Assembly: GCA_024398835.1 (NCBI GenBank)
Contig: JAKSIK010000007.1
Coordinates: forward strand, 1 to 64,000
DNA length: 64,000 nt
Reading direction: 5' to 3'
Source: Fibrobacter sp.
GTDB taxonomy: Bacteria; Fibrobacterota; Fibrobacteria; Fibrobacterales; Fibrobacteraceae
The notes below the pieces were generated by a model that saw only the letters and a list, made by a program, of their open reading frames with translations, was not told the DNA's origin and searched no databases. Of this stretch, positions 44,501 through 52,977 are shown piece by piece. The position numbers and the translations under genes are program-made. Numbering within the stretch: the first letter of the stretch is position 1; the number at the start of each line of letters is the position of its first letter.

Positions 44501-47500
44501 CCCTTTGCAATAGGAGCTTCGTTCACATCTTCAATGGTGATAGTTGCCGTTGCCGTCGCAGACAAACCGCCTTTATCCGTCACGCGGATAGTGAACTGAA
44601 TCGTCTTTTCCGCACCAAGCGATTCATAGTCAATAGAACCATTGACCTTGATTGCACCTACGGAATCGGGATTAGAGCTATTCACAATGGTGAAATACTT
44701 TTGAGCTTCGGCCTCAACAATTTCATACTTCAATGCAGTTACAGCATCATCAGGATCCTCTGCATACACAAATTCAACGATTTTGCCTACCGCTGCATTT
44801 TCTTTAACACTAGCAACAACATTCTTAGCAGAGGGAGCTTCATTCACATTGTTGATAGAGACATACACATCTGCAGGCGCTTCCAGACCATCCTTGTCCT
44901 TAACAACCACAATGAGATGGTACTCCTTTACCTCCTCATAGTTGGCCGGTTTTACCGCATAGACATTGCCGCTACCATCCAATTCAAACATGCCATTGGC
45001 ATCATAGCCTTCATAGAAGGTGTATGTCAACACATCCCCTTCATCAACATCAGAAGCGACAATCTGTCCCAATTTTGTTTTCGTCGTCACATTCTCGTCA
45101 ATGTCAGCACTGAATCCCGTAGCTACCGGAGATTCGTTTACGTTATTGACGGTGATGACAACCGTAGCTGTATCAGACAGTACATTAGCGCCGTTTACGC
45201 CCTTGTCTTTAACTTCAACGCGGAAAGTGCACTTTTTCGCACCAGACTCCAACTTACACACGCTCTTTGTAGCATCGTTGGTTGTTATGGTTTCGTAATC
45301 AATGGCTCCGGCAACAGTGATGACCCCCATAGAATCTTTATTATTGCTTATCGCAAATAGATTACGAGCTGCCTTCTCAATGATGGAGAAGGTCAGAGCC
45401 GTAAGAGGGTCTTCCCCTGCGGCATCCGCGGCGCGTACAATGGCAATCGGCAATCCCATTCTCACATTTTCCGCCACCGTTCCAGTAGTATCATACGCCG
45501 TCGGCTTCTCATTCACGTTATTGATGGAAACATCCACATACGCAGGGACTTCAACTCCATCCTTATCCGTTACCGTGACAATAAGATGGTAACTGCTTTC
45601 GCTTTCATAGTCAGCAGGTTTTACCGCATAGACATTGCCGCTACCATCCAATTCAAACATGCCATTTGCATCATTACCTTTATAGAAGGCGTATGTTAAC
45701 ACATCCCCTTCATCAACATCAGAAGCGACAATCTGTCCCAGCTTTGTTTTCGTCGTCACATTCTCGTCAATGTCAGCACTAAATCCCGTAGCTACCGGAA
45801 TTTCGTTTACGTTATTGATGGTAATGACAACCGTAGCCGTATCAGACAAAATGTTCGACCCATTTACGCCCTTATCTTTAACTTCCACGCGGAAGGTGCA
45901 CTTTTTCGCCCCAGACTCGGACTTGCACACGCTCTTTGTAGCATCGTTGGTCGTTATGGTTTCATAGTCAATGGTGCCTGCAACAGTGATGACTCCCATA
46001 GAGTCCTTATTGTTGCTTATCGCAAATAGATTACGGGCATCCTTCTCAATGATGGAGAAGGTCAGTGCCGTAAGAGGATCTTCCCCGGCAGCATCCGCGG
46101 CGCGTACAATGGCAATCGGCAATCCCATTCTCACATTTTCCGCCACCGTTCCAGTAGTATCATACGCCGTCGGCTTCTCATTCACGTTATTGATGGAAAC
46201 ATCCACATACGCAGGGACTTCAACTCCATCCTTATCCGTTACCGTGACAATAAGATGGTAACTGCTTTCGCTTTCATAGTCAGCAGGTTTTACCGCATAG
46301 ACATTGCCGCTACCATCCAATTCAAACATGCCATTTGCATCATTACCTTTATAGAAGGCGTATGTTAACACATCCCCTTCATCAACATCAGAAGCGACAA
46401 TCTGTCCCAGCTTTGTTTTCGTCGTCACATTCTCGTCAATGTCAGCACTAAATCCCGTAGCTACCGGAATTTCGTTTACGTTATTGATGGTAATGACAAC
46501 CGTAGCCGTATCAGACAAAATGTTCGACCCATTTACGCCCTTATCTTTAACTTCCACGCGGAAGGTGCACTTTTTCGCCCCAGACTCGGACTTGCACACG
46601 CTCTTTGTAGCATCGTTGGTCGTTATGGTTTCATAGTCAATGGTGCCAGCAACAGTGATGACCCCCACAGAGTCCTTATTGTTGCTTATCGCAAATAGAT
46701 TACGAGCATCCTTCTCGATGATGGAGAAGGTCATATCAACTCTATTATTTTCGGCATCCTCCGCCCGGACATAAGCAATGGCAAGGCCCAAAGAGGCACC
46801 CTCGTTTACTGAGCCAGTGGTGTCATGTGCCACAGGTTTTTCATTCACGTTGTTGATGTTTATATAAACATCTGCAGGAGCCTTATTTCCACCTTTATCC
46901 GTAACTTCTACAATGAAGTGATACTCATTCGCCTTTTCATCCTCATAATCGGCTGCTTCCAGCATGCTCACTTCACCAGAGGCATTGATAGAGAATAGTC
47001 CGTCCTCAACAGAAGTCACGCAATTTCCTTCGCCTAACCAGAAGCAATAGGTAAACACTTCATTATGGTCTTGATCCTCAACATTTACCTTTCCAATAGG
47101 ATCCGTGGGAACCACATTTTCATCAACAGACACAGTGAAACCCGTTGCGCTCGGCGGTTCATTGATATCATTTACCGTTATAACCACCGTTGCGGTATCC
47201 CACAAGCCCTGCGTATCAGAAACCTTTACCTTAATAGAATAAGAAGGCGTAGTTTCGTAATCAATGGTGCCATTGACAACGAAATACCCTGCAGTATCCA
47301 GAATGAAAGCATTATTCGTATTTCCGCTGACAATTTCGTACTTGAGTTTATTGTAGGCATCCTCGGGATCAGAGGCAAATACTTGAGCGCTATCTCCACT
47401 ACTGTGAACATCCGTTCCCTTAATGGCATTTTCATCAATCGTGCCATTAAGAACCTTGATTTTCGGAGGTTCATTTTCATTTGCCACAGTAACATTCACG

Positions 47501-49668
47501 GACACGGACGTGCACAAACCGGAACTCGTTCCATCACTCTGAATTTTAGCATCACATACCAGCACCACCATTGGATAAATATTGTGTCCTTCAGCAAAAT
47601 ATTCATAGTCCAGGACACTATCCACATAGAAATTGCCGCTAGCATCAATACGGAAAACATCATTCGCATTACCATAGGTAATCTTATAGTAGAGTTTGCT
47701 GCCCTCTACATCTTCGGCTTTCACTTGCCCAATTTTAATGCCCTTGGCGTTATTTTCCGTAATCGTTGTATCAAAGCCTGTTGCGTTTGGAGGGTCGTTC
47801 ACGGCATTTAGATTGATGACCATTGAACATCCCGTTGCAGACTGAGAACCAACAGACACATCAAAACCAATAGTCGCATAGGTATTTCCATACTCATTCT
47901 GCGCGCCTTGGAATTTTAGCCCTCCATAGTAGAGATCGTTACTGGATAGAGAGGAGCCAATCCCATAGTTCAAATTACCTTTGGATACACTTCTAATAGT
48001 AAGCCTATAATCTTCTATAATGTTACCCGATGCGGAATCTACCAAGGTGAAGAAACCTTCGCCGCTACCCAAAGCAAAGATTTCATCTTCATCGCCAGTA
48101 AACACTATACTTGAAGGGCATTTCGGGACAATGGGATCTTTATCTTCATTGTCATTATCACTAATGAAGAAGCGCACCGGCCACTCGCGCGAATTGTCAG
48201 AGAAGGTGCCACCAGCCAAATTCCAAATTTTCAACTGGAAGGATTCCGTCATTTCCACATCTTGATCATCAATTATCCAAATTTTAATCGGAGTCTCAGG
48301 TTTCTTACTTCCCTTTTTAATGGTTGCAAATGCAGAATCTTTTTTCCCAAATTTATCTTCACATATCGGCAATGGTATTGTATCCAAAGACACGTCACTA
48401 GTCGTAGCACGGGCCGTTCCAGTCGGTTCCGTTCCATCAAAAACAAAGCAATACCAGAAAGTCACATCTGTTGTAGGCGTTTTCGTAAGTTCAATGGCCA
48501 GAGTATCGCCTTCATAATTAGAAATGCGATCTTCGGACAACTGCTGGTCAACGGCCATATTCAAGGAGACCAGAGGCGGATTGAAAGGAACATAGCGGAA
48601 ATCCTTCGCATCAAAATTGGCGTTGATGTAAATCGTCTTTGCCAATAGCTGCCCTGCGAAATGGGTATGCTGTTGGAATGAGATTTGTCCACCACTAATG
48701 TATGTACCTTGCATCGTTTTCTGAGCTGCACCCATTTTAATGGCATTCGGGGTGTAGAACAAGAGATTACCTGCATAATCTGCATTATCCAAAGCAACAT
48801 CCGAAAAATTTATCCATCTAGAGCCGTTCCAAGAGCCTCCAGTAGCATAAACCACTGCTATTTCCGGATTGCCCGCATCACCAAATCCACTAATACTCCC
48901 TTGCACATAGATCTTCGTCAAACGACCTTCTGGAGGCATAACCACATGAAGCTTTCCTCCATTGGTAAATTTGATAGACTGGATAAAATAGTTGTACGCG
49001 GATGAATCACCTTCTGCCGCAGGAGGAACATGGATGTACACAGTTCCGCCATTAGTATTTATACCAGAATTGTAGGAAACAGTCGTGTCCAACCAGGGAA
49101 CATCCAAATCCTCATCTACAGCATAAACTAAATCCGTAGATTCGCACTCAGCTTCAGTGAGAATTCTACCCCCGGCGCTATTTACGCCGGTTGTCGTATA
49201 CCCAGAATAGCCAGATTCAAGGCAATAATTTCCGTAAAAACTATTAGAGCCAGCGCCATTACCGCTTACATTAAAGTATCCCTTAAAGCGAGTCGGACCT
49301 GTTAAAAAACTATCTCCACCATCGCCGCTCTTGAAAGAGCCTCCAAATAGCATCGGACCACCGAGGGAGTGCGTCTGGTTACTTTCCGATAACCCCCCCT
49401 TCGCACTTCCTATATAGCCCACCGAGTCCGTAATGGAGACGTTTCCCATGATGGTAATGCCATAACCACCTTCCGTACCAGTGGCAAACAGCTTATACTT
49501 CATCAAGCGGTTCCACATATTCAATTGCGTTGTGGTATCATAACTTGAACCAAACGTCAACGGATATACGTCAACGGAATAGGTGGGTTCAGAACCCCAT
49601 GCAGAAACAACAGCACCAACTAGCACTGCCAGAACGGTCAGGTTATGCTTGATTGACCACATACACAC
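41548..49668 (-). CDS. Giant secreted cadherin-repeat surface protein
   Basis: 2706 residues. A signal peptide (IKHNLTVLAVLVGAVVSAWG) leads to a ~370-residue N-terminal region rich in Gly, Ser, Thr and Asn. A Calx-beta-like segment (about 380-500) has EGDTLAIELTKT and WIIDDQDVEMTESF. About ten to twelve cadherin-like domains of ~110 residues follow, each with DENxxxG, ASDxDxGD, YE and a closing NNVNE motif; the Asp/Glu sites suggest calcium binding. Further Ig-like parts, a Gly/Ser/Thr linker (about 2200-2276) and a C-terminal part with RVYATGAYIYKTEVS, like an FlgD-type Ig fold, complete it. It is probably an adhesin displayed or secreted at the cell surface. The gene is single, with its own terminator; a SRP-like RNA gene lies upstream. 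Confidence 0.9.
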   Translation of the reverse strand: MCMWSIKHNLTVLAVLVGAVVSAWGSEPTYSVDVYPLTFGSSYDTTTQLNMWNRLMKYKLFATGTEGGYGITIMGNVSITDSVGYIGSAKGGLSESNQTHSLGGPMLFGGSFKSGDGGDSFLTGPTRFKGYFNVSGNGAGSNSFYGNYCLESGYSGYTTTGVNSAGGRILTEAECESTDLVYAVDEDLDVPWLDTTVSYNSGINTNGGTVYIHVPPAAEGDSSAYNYFIQSIKFTNGGKLHVVMPPEGRLTKIYVQGSISGFGDAGNPEIAVVYATGGSWNGSRWINFSDVALDNADYAGNLLFYTPNAIKMGAAQKTMQGTYISGGQISFQQHTHFAGQLLAKTIYINANFDAKDFRYVPFNPPLVSLNMAVDQQLSEDRISNYEGDTLAIELTKTPTTDVTFWYCFVFDGTEPTGTARATTSDVSLDTIPLPICEDKFGKKDSAFATIKKGSKKPETPIKIWIIDDQDVEMTESFQLKIWNLAGGTFSDNSREWPVRFFISDNDNEDKDPIVPKCPSSIVFTGDEDEIFALGSGEGFFTLVDSASGNIIEDYRLTIRSVSKGNLNYGIGSSLSSNDLYYGGLKFQGAQNEYGNTYATIGFDVSVGSQSATGCSMVINLNAVNDPPNATGFDTTITENNAKGIKIGQVKAEDVEGSKLYYKITYGNANDVFRIDASGNFYVDSVLDYEYFAEGHNIYPMVVLVCDAKIQSDGTSSGLCTSVSVNVTVANENEPPKIKVLNGTIDENAIKGTDVHSSGDSAQVFASDPEDAYNKLKYEIVSGNTNNAFILDTAGYFVVNGTIDYETTPSYSIKVKVSDTQGLWDTATVVITVNDINEPPSATGFTVSVDENVVPTDPIGKVNVEDQDHNEVFTYCFWLGEGNCVTSVEDGLFSINASGEVSMLEAADYEDEKANEYHFIVEVTDKGGNKAPADVYININNVNEKPVAHDTTGSVNEGASLGLAIAYVRAEDAENNRVDMTFSIIEKDARNLFAISNNKDSVGVITVAGTIDYETITTNDATKSVCKSESGAKKCTFRVEVKDKGVNGSNILSDTATVVITINNVNEIPVATGFSADIDENVTTKTKLGQIVASDVDEGDVLTYAFYKGNDANGMFELDGSGNVYAVKPADYESESSYHLIVTVTDKDGVEVPAYVDVSINNVNEKPTAYDTTGTVAENVRMGLPIAIVRAADAAGEDPLTALTFSIIEKDARNLFAISNNKDSMGVITVAGTIDYETITTNDATKSVCKSESGAKKCTFRVEVKDKGVNGSNILSDTATVVITINNVNEIPVATGFSADIDENVTTKTKLGQIVASDVDEGDVLTYAFYKGNDANGMFELDGSGNVYAVKPADYESESSYHLIVTVTDKDGVEVPAYVDVSINNVNEKPTAYDTTGTVAENVRMGLPIAIVRAADAAGEDPLTALTFSIIEKAARNLFAISNNKDSMGVITVAGAIDYETITTNDATKSVCKLESGAKKCTFRVEVKDKGVNGANVLSDTATVVITVNNVNESPVATGFSADIDENVTTKTKLGQIVASDVDEGDVLTYTFYEGYDANGMFELDGSGNVYAVKPANYEEVKEYHLIVVVKDKDGLEAPADVYVSINNVNEAPSAKNVVASVKENAAVGKIVEFVYAEDPDDAVTALKYEIVEAEAQKYFTIVNSSNPDSVGAIKVNGSIDYESLGAEKTIQFTIRVTDKGGLSATATATITIEDVNEAPIAKGFHVTLDENDVPTDPLGKVDVADVDAGDVMSYSFFSGNVDDMFAVDQNGNIIVVKAADYEDINSFELTVLVKDSGNLTDTAIVLVSIKDVNEAPTTSDKVFEIKENMPSGTVVGTVPVKDVDKKEEFRKNQFAFADGDTAFFKINATTGEITTKKAFDYEEKATYKLKVRVYDPDDNEAFSNVTVNIKDVKETSVLVITRAETESGDKSWDYPKEVLYVNEKSMILQWTADDVQMPDTLVENLHEGLNTITIAYTDPKKDEGTSVQLVVFVSTTTPQVVISTVTEEQEEGNIFTIKEERAENDTTAYVNQKDAQISITVKEPILDATYTDSTCKWNTKTTSVKTDLDIIDVPASTFTAMNSVVEEGVYLNENPSTPATHTPYNGDQVKVTYTEKVAGKEVQVSYVTDEKGNPVKETVVDLNGNVETIEVITVSYETKVGNQTVTISYTADAATGQPVLAKGTAAYNEVIAAQTSGGKNGSQSGNTSGSGANVGTGDKGNTSSGTGTSAGTGDKGNTSGSGTSAGTGDKSNPSGSGTSTGTGDKGNTSGNGTNSGNVPSNVIDLSAIFTVSYDYTTKAKNGTETTVQVSYVVDKSGKVVKDVDGNIGYTVSFTYENEMGNASTESVFVIVDVIPPKVKILSPAPDTVLYSNYVDVKWTVDYGDGRGPIVQDTLNNQGLEKGVNAIVRFYMDKAGNIASDTVFVVMKNAKDVDIRVETPITTVTTKDVEEHYAKNEPEKGQTFSVSVYSPKLGKEVETQVGGEFKTKEGSGDEPYPGVEGHLGPTLSIETKLPVISAVTGLATLDDLIGKDGLVNLDGVDAANSEKVSLDDYVLGFTNAKGEQVEYCTEEFREDYRAANGDLSRLNMYTTTMSMKIWVYTSLGQFVDYFTFTQEMDDPDLVSDAGVLKLYFEQKPDKNGDLRTKEGRVYATGAYIYKTEVSLKTTLRCSLPPVNDASNAANRKNAKRKVTENMLKTFGYKRPSEDK
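42840..43065. repeat. Low-complexity coding repeat for a Gly/Ser/Thr linker
   Basis: The plus-strand bases repeat units such as GCCGGAGGTATTGCCCTTG and TCGCCAGTGCCAGCAC with a period of about 54-57 bases, encoding GTGDKGNTSGSGTSA-type residues on the minus strand. About four copies. A flexible spacer within the giant protein. Confidence 0.8.
45422..46646. repeat. Near-identical 669-bp direct repeat inside the giant gene
   Basis: About 556 bases at 45422-45977 reappear at 46091-46646, offset by exactly 669 bases (223 codons, two cadherin domains). By eye I see no difference in most of this span; a third, more diverged copy lies at about 45020-45420. The frame is kept. Confidence 0.85.
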
Positions 49669-49853
49669 ACCTCTAGAAAAGGTCTTCTATTTTTCAATAT
49701 TCCATTTAGGAATACGCATACTTACACGTACTAAATATAATTTATCTATAAGCAAAAATTCGCTCAATGTTTACGTTCGGTTACATTTCAAGCGTTTTTA
49801 TACCCAATTTTTACCCTTCATCCCCGAAATTTGCAAAATTTGTTCCCAAAGTC

Positions 49854-49881
49854 TTGGAAAAGACCATTTTTTAGCTATCTT
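49854..49881 (+). promoter_or_regulatory. Sigma70-type promoter for the hairpin RNA
   Basis: TTGGAA at 49854-49859, a 16-base spacer and TATCTT at 49876-49881. The predicted start, about 7 bases on, falls at the first base of the closing helix of the RNA at 49888. Confidence 0.6.
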
Positions 49882-49887
49882 ACAGGT

Positions 49888-49988
49888 TCCTAGGCCCTGC
49901 GCAATGATTATTTGTGGGCAAATCGCCAGGGCGAAAGCAGCAACGGACTTGCGAATCTTTATGTGCTCAGGTCGCCTAGGATTTTTTT
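49888..49988 (+). ncRNA. Candidate small SRP RNA (4.5S-like)
   Basis: Lies in the only gene-free stretch over 300 bases (49669-50083). TCCTAGGC at 49888-49895 pairs with GCCTAGGA at 49974-49981, followed by seven T. The hairpin spans 94 bases and its exact centre is a GAAA tetraloop at 49933-49936. Around it the order CAGG - GC - GAAA - GC - AGCA resembles SRP RNA domain IV (CAGG, short stem, GNRA loop, AGCAG), the Ffh-binding site. The stem under the loop is two pairs, not the usual three, and the asymmetric loop is not obvious, so the identity is tentative. Inner pairing also includes CCTG/CAGG and GCAA/TTGC. A promoter sits upstream and a terminator downstream. Confidence 0.6.
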
Positions 49989-49997
49989 CATGTGGGG

Positions 49998-50028
49998 AAA
50001 GCAGCCTCGGGGCTGCTTTTCTTATTTC
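49998..50028 (+). terminator. Terminator after the hairpin RNA
   Basis: AAAGCAGCC at 49998-50006 pairs perfectly with GGCTGCTTT at 50011-50019 around a TCGG loop, followed by TCTTATTT. The orientation of the T-run fits the plus strand. The next 55 bases up to the ribD stop show nothing I can name. Confidence 0.8.
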
Positions 50029-50083
50029 GTAGGACACACTAGGGTGCAGCGACGCACTGGATCGCAGCTTCCGTCCAGACAAG

Positions 50084-51223
50084 CTAGCCCGGATAATATA
50101 CCGTCAGCACATCCTTCCCTATCATGCCAGAAGTTGCAGCAACAATTGCAGCAGGCAGTTCTGGATATGAAAGACCCTCGTCAACTTCGTCGTCAGATTG
50201 CCAGAGGTCGAGCCGGCTCCAAAGGCCCGATTCAAAGAGGCTTGCAGCAAGAGCGGCTCCCGGCTCCACCATCAAGCGATGCATACCGCGACTGTACGCA
50301 TCATGCAGAACGGATTTCCAATTTTCTTCAAAGGTTTCACCCGGTAGATGAACCACCTGCACCGCGGTATTTTTGCATGCGGCAGATTCAAACGCAGGCT
50401 GTTCCACGCAACTGTAAAGTATCACCACCGGTGAGCAATCCGAATTTGCAGCACACGCGTCCGGTATGCATTCCGCAAACACCTTAAGCGATGCGATTTC
50501 TTCTGCTGTGAACACATGGTGCCCCGCAAGAATCATCTTTACAGGATTATTCCCATCTGCTAGGCGCACCGTCAAGCTGGGATTATCCTGAAGGAGCGTT
50601 CCCGCCCCAATCAAGACGGCATCAGAAAAGCTCCGAAGTTCATGATTCCAGGCATCTGCACCATCTCCCGTTATCTTCAGAGGGCTTTTATCTGAGTGCG
50701 CCATGAACCCATTTCGAGTGATGGCCGACTTTATTTCTACAAACGTCGCCTTATTGCAGACAAAGTAATCGTAAGCTTCGTAAAGGCGAGAAATCTCTGC
50801 AAACAAGCCACGGTCATCGCAAGCGTTCAATCCTTCAAAGACCTCTACGCCAGCCGCTTCCAGAATTTTACGGCTCTTCCCGCGAACTTGAGGGTTCGGG
50901 TCCGCATGGGCAAAGAACACCCGCTTGATTCCAGCCTCAATGATTGCCTTTGTGCAGGGAGGCGTGCGCCCGTAATGGCAGCAGGGTTCCAAGGTCACGA
51001 ATAAATCCGCACCCTTTGCAGCATCACCCGCATCACGAAGGGCCATGACTTCTGCATGTGCTCCACCTGGTTTCTGGGTATGCCCCCGCCCTACAACGGC
51101 GAAGCCACCATCAATAGAAGGCACCACAACCACCGCACCCACGGGAGGGTTCGGCCGGCTGATTCCCACAGCGAGAATCGCCTCGTCAAAAGCCTGTTGC
51201 ATGAATTCCATCATATCATGCAA
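50084..51223 (-). CDS. ribD: Bifunctional riboflavin deaminase/reductase RibD
   Basis: 379 residues. The N-terminal deaminase has PNPPVGAVVV, GGAHAEVMAL and TLEPCCHYGRTPPC, giving the zinc His and two Cys plus catalytic Glu. The reductase half begins around residue 150 (KSAITRNGFMA) and continues with LIGAGTLLQDNPSLTVR. It performs the second and third steps of riboflavin synthesis. The C-terminal reductase region is normal in length. The exact start is open, with ATG codons at 51223, 51214, 51211 and 51202 and no strong Shine-Dalgarno site. It is the last gene of a row that includes the rhodanese and PAS genes, apart from ribE-ribBA-ribH. Confidence 0.92.
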   Translation of the reverse strand: MHDMMEFMQQAFDEAILAVGISRPNPPVGAVVVVPSIDGGFAVVGRGHTQKPGGAHAEVMALRDAGDAAKGADLFVTLEPCCHYGRTPPCTKAIIEAGIKRVFFAHADPNPQVRGKSRKILEAAGVEVFEGLNACDDRGLFAEISRLYEAYDYFVCNKATFVEIKSAITRNGFMAHSDKSPLKITGDGADAWNHELRSFSDAVLIGAGTLLQDNPSLTVRLADGNNPVKMILAGHHVFTAEEIASLKVFAECIPDACAANSDCSPVVILYSCVEQPAFESAACKNTAVQVVHLPGETFEENWKSVLHDAYSRGMHRLMVEPGAALAASLFESGLWSRLDLWQSDDEVDEGLSYPELPAAIVAATSGMIGKDVLTVYYPG

Positions 51224-51234
51224 TTTCTAAGCAA

Positions 51235-51687
51235 CTATTTTGCAGGGAAAGCGAGGAATCCACCCACCACATTGAACACGTGTTCATAACCGTTATCAAT
51301 GAGGAACTGGGAAGCGGCCATACTGCGCTTACCGCTACGGCAGTATACCACCACATCCTTATCCTTAGGGAATTCCGCCAAACGCTGAGTGATTTCTTGG
51401 AGCGGAATGTTAGCGGCACCGGGAGCCATACCTTCGGCAACTTCGGCAGGGGTGCGAACATCCACCAGGAAGGCGCCCGCCTTCTGCATTTCCAGCGCCT
51501 TATTCCAATCCACATTCACAATGGTTGCCTGCGGTGCCGCAGGTGCTGCGGGTTCTGCTGGAGCAACCGTCTGAGCTTGTTGCACAGGAGCTGCTGCCGG
51601 GGCTTCTTTTGCCACCTGTTTTTCAGATTCTTCACAACCTGCCGTCATAAAAAGAACCGCCATAGAAAGGATAATCAGCTTTTTCAT
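51235..51687 (-). CDS. Rhodanese-domain lipoprotein
   Basis: 150 residues from the ATG at 51687, which has GAGGA 4 bases upstream; an ATG 21 bases earlier lacks this. MKKLIILSMAVLFMTAGC is a lipoprotein signal with Cys18 as the lipidated residue. A Pro/Ala/Gln-rich linker precedes a single rhodanese domain: FLVDVRTPAEVAEGMAPGA, then VVYCRSGKRS with the catalytic Cys. It would act in the periplasm or on the membrane as a sulfurtransferase or redox protein. It sits 11 bases before ribD. Confidence 0.9.
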   Translation of the reverse strand: MKKLIILSMAVLFMTAGCEESEKQVAKEAPAAAPVQQAQTVAPAEPAAPAAPQATIVNVDWNKALEMQKAGAFLVDVRTPAEVAEGMAPGAANIPLQEITQRLAEFPKDKDVVVYCRSGKRSMAASQFLIDNGYEHVFNVVGGFLAFPAK

Positions 51688-51723
51688 TTTGTCCTCGTTT
51701 TGGCCCATGAAGAGCCCGTTGTT

Positions 51724-52971
51724 TTAATTTAATTCATCCTTAAATTCGCTTTCGCCTATAATCAAGTAGGTTCCCATGGCAAAGAGGCCTTTACCGGAAC
51801 CATCTCTCACCAAAGTTACATTCATCATCAGAATTCGTCCATCCCTATCAAAGCTTCCCTTCCAAGTTACGCTCTTACCATTGGCGAACACCTCAGAAAT
51901 GGCCTTATTAAAATAGGGCAGGAACTTGATACTCACCACAGAATCCAGAGATTTCCCGTAAACATCCGTAAGATTCACAATTTTTGCATCCGTAGCAAAA
52001 GCCTGGTTGCAGCCCTGGATTTTATACTCCCTATCCAACCAGAAAATTCGCACATCCGGAAAGGAAAGCACTGCCGAAAGCATGGAATCAGTGGTATCCC
52101 CTAAATTGGGGTTTTCCAGAACCATGTCCATCTTTCGCGCTGTTCCGCGGAACTGGAGTTTTCCATTCTCATCATGAACCAACTTTCCACGGAAACCGTA
52201 CCACACCAAAAATTTATCTGTGCCGAACAACCGAAGTTTCATGGTCTCGTAGCCATCACTTCGCGTACCATATTCACGATACTTCACAATGCGGTCGTTC
52301 AAAACCTTGTTGAACATCTCGTAATCCGATTCAGGCATCATCTTCTCTAAATCCACAACACCAACGGATTGAGGCACCAGCCGATGTTCTTCATCAATCA
52401 ACGGCGTAAGAAGGCTGAACTCGCGGGTCTCCGCATCAAGACTCCAAAGAAAGTCCCCCGTATTCTGCAGAAGAGAATCCAGACTATCCCGAACCCGTTC
52501 TTTTTCCCTGCGAAGTTCCAGTTCCTTTGTGATGTTTTTAAAGAGACATACATAGTGGATTTCTCCAGAAGAATGCCGTTCGACAAAGCAGCGAAGTTCG
52601 TACCAAACATCGCCCAAGACATCATCCACAATAGAGAAGACAAAGGGCATGTCAAAGTGTTTTTCCGTTTCATCTAAAAAGAGTTTTAGCCTTCCCCAAT
52701 TTTTGTCATTCAAAACATCCTGTAGCAATTTCCCCTTTTTCAGTTTATCAAAAAGAGGGTCCGTCAAATAAACGGGAAGCCCATAAAGAAAGTCCAGCCC
52801 CTGAGAAAAGACCACCATAAATTCATTGAGGTTCTTATCAAATCGCCGGTAAAATTGTTGGCGATGGCGCCCGTCCCGAAGAAGCATAATCAGGATAACG
52901 CAGGCTACAGCCAAAAAGCCACTGACAAAGCCGAGAATAATCGCCCAATTTGTACCTGCAATGGATTCCAT
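51724..52971 (-). CDS. Membrane-anchored protein with tandem PAS-like domains and no output domain
   Basis: 415 residues. One N-terminal membrane helix (WAIILGFVSGFLAVACVILIMLL) is followed by three PAS-like regions. The first ends in VCLFKNITKELELRREKERV, the linker helix after a PAC motif. The second starts DSLLQNTGDFLWSLDAETREF, and the third contains RIFWLDREYKIQGCNQAFA. The chain ends without a kinase, GGDEF, EAL or phosphatase domain. It is likely a sensor that works through another protein, or the remnant of a histidine kinase. It is packed between the outer-membrane-like gene and the rhodanese gene. Confidence 0.7.
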   Translation of the reverse strand: MESIAGTNWAIILGFVSGFLAVACVILIMLLRDGRHRQQFYRRFDKNLNEFMVVFSQGLDFLYGLPVYLTDPLFDKLKKGKLLQDVLNDKNWGRLKLFLDETEKHFDMPFVFSIVDDVLGDVWYELRCFVERHSSGEIHYVCLFKNITKELELRREKERVRDSLDSLLQNTGDFLWSLDAETREFSLLTPLIDEEHRLVPQSVGVVDLEKMMPESDYEMFNKVLNDRIVKYREYGTRSDGYETMKLRLFGTDKFLVWYGFRGKLVHDENGKLQFRGTARKMDMVLENPNLGDTTDSMLSAVLSFPDVRIFWLDREYKIQGCNQAFATDAKIVNLTDVYGKSLDSVVSIKFLPYFNKAISEVFANGKSVTWKGSFDRDGRILMMNVTLVRDGSGKGLFAMGTYLIIGESEFKDELN

Positions 52972-52977
52972 ACAAAA

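Noticed and set aside
45422..46646. Mobile element suggested by the long direct repeat
   Set aside because: No transposase, inverted ends or target duplication; the repeat is a whole number of codons and of cadherin domains.
50029..50083. tRNA-like fold after the RNA terminator
   Set aside because: Short stems such as GTGC/GCAC exist, but there is no acceptor stem, T-loop or CCA end.
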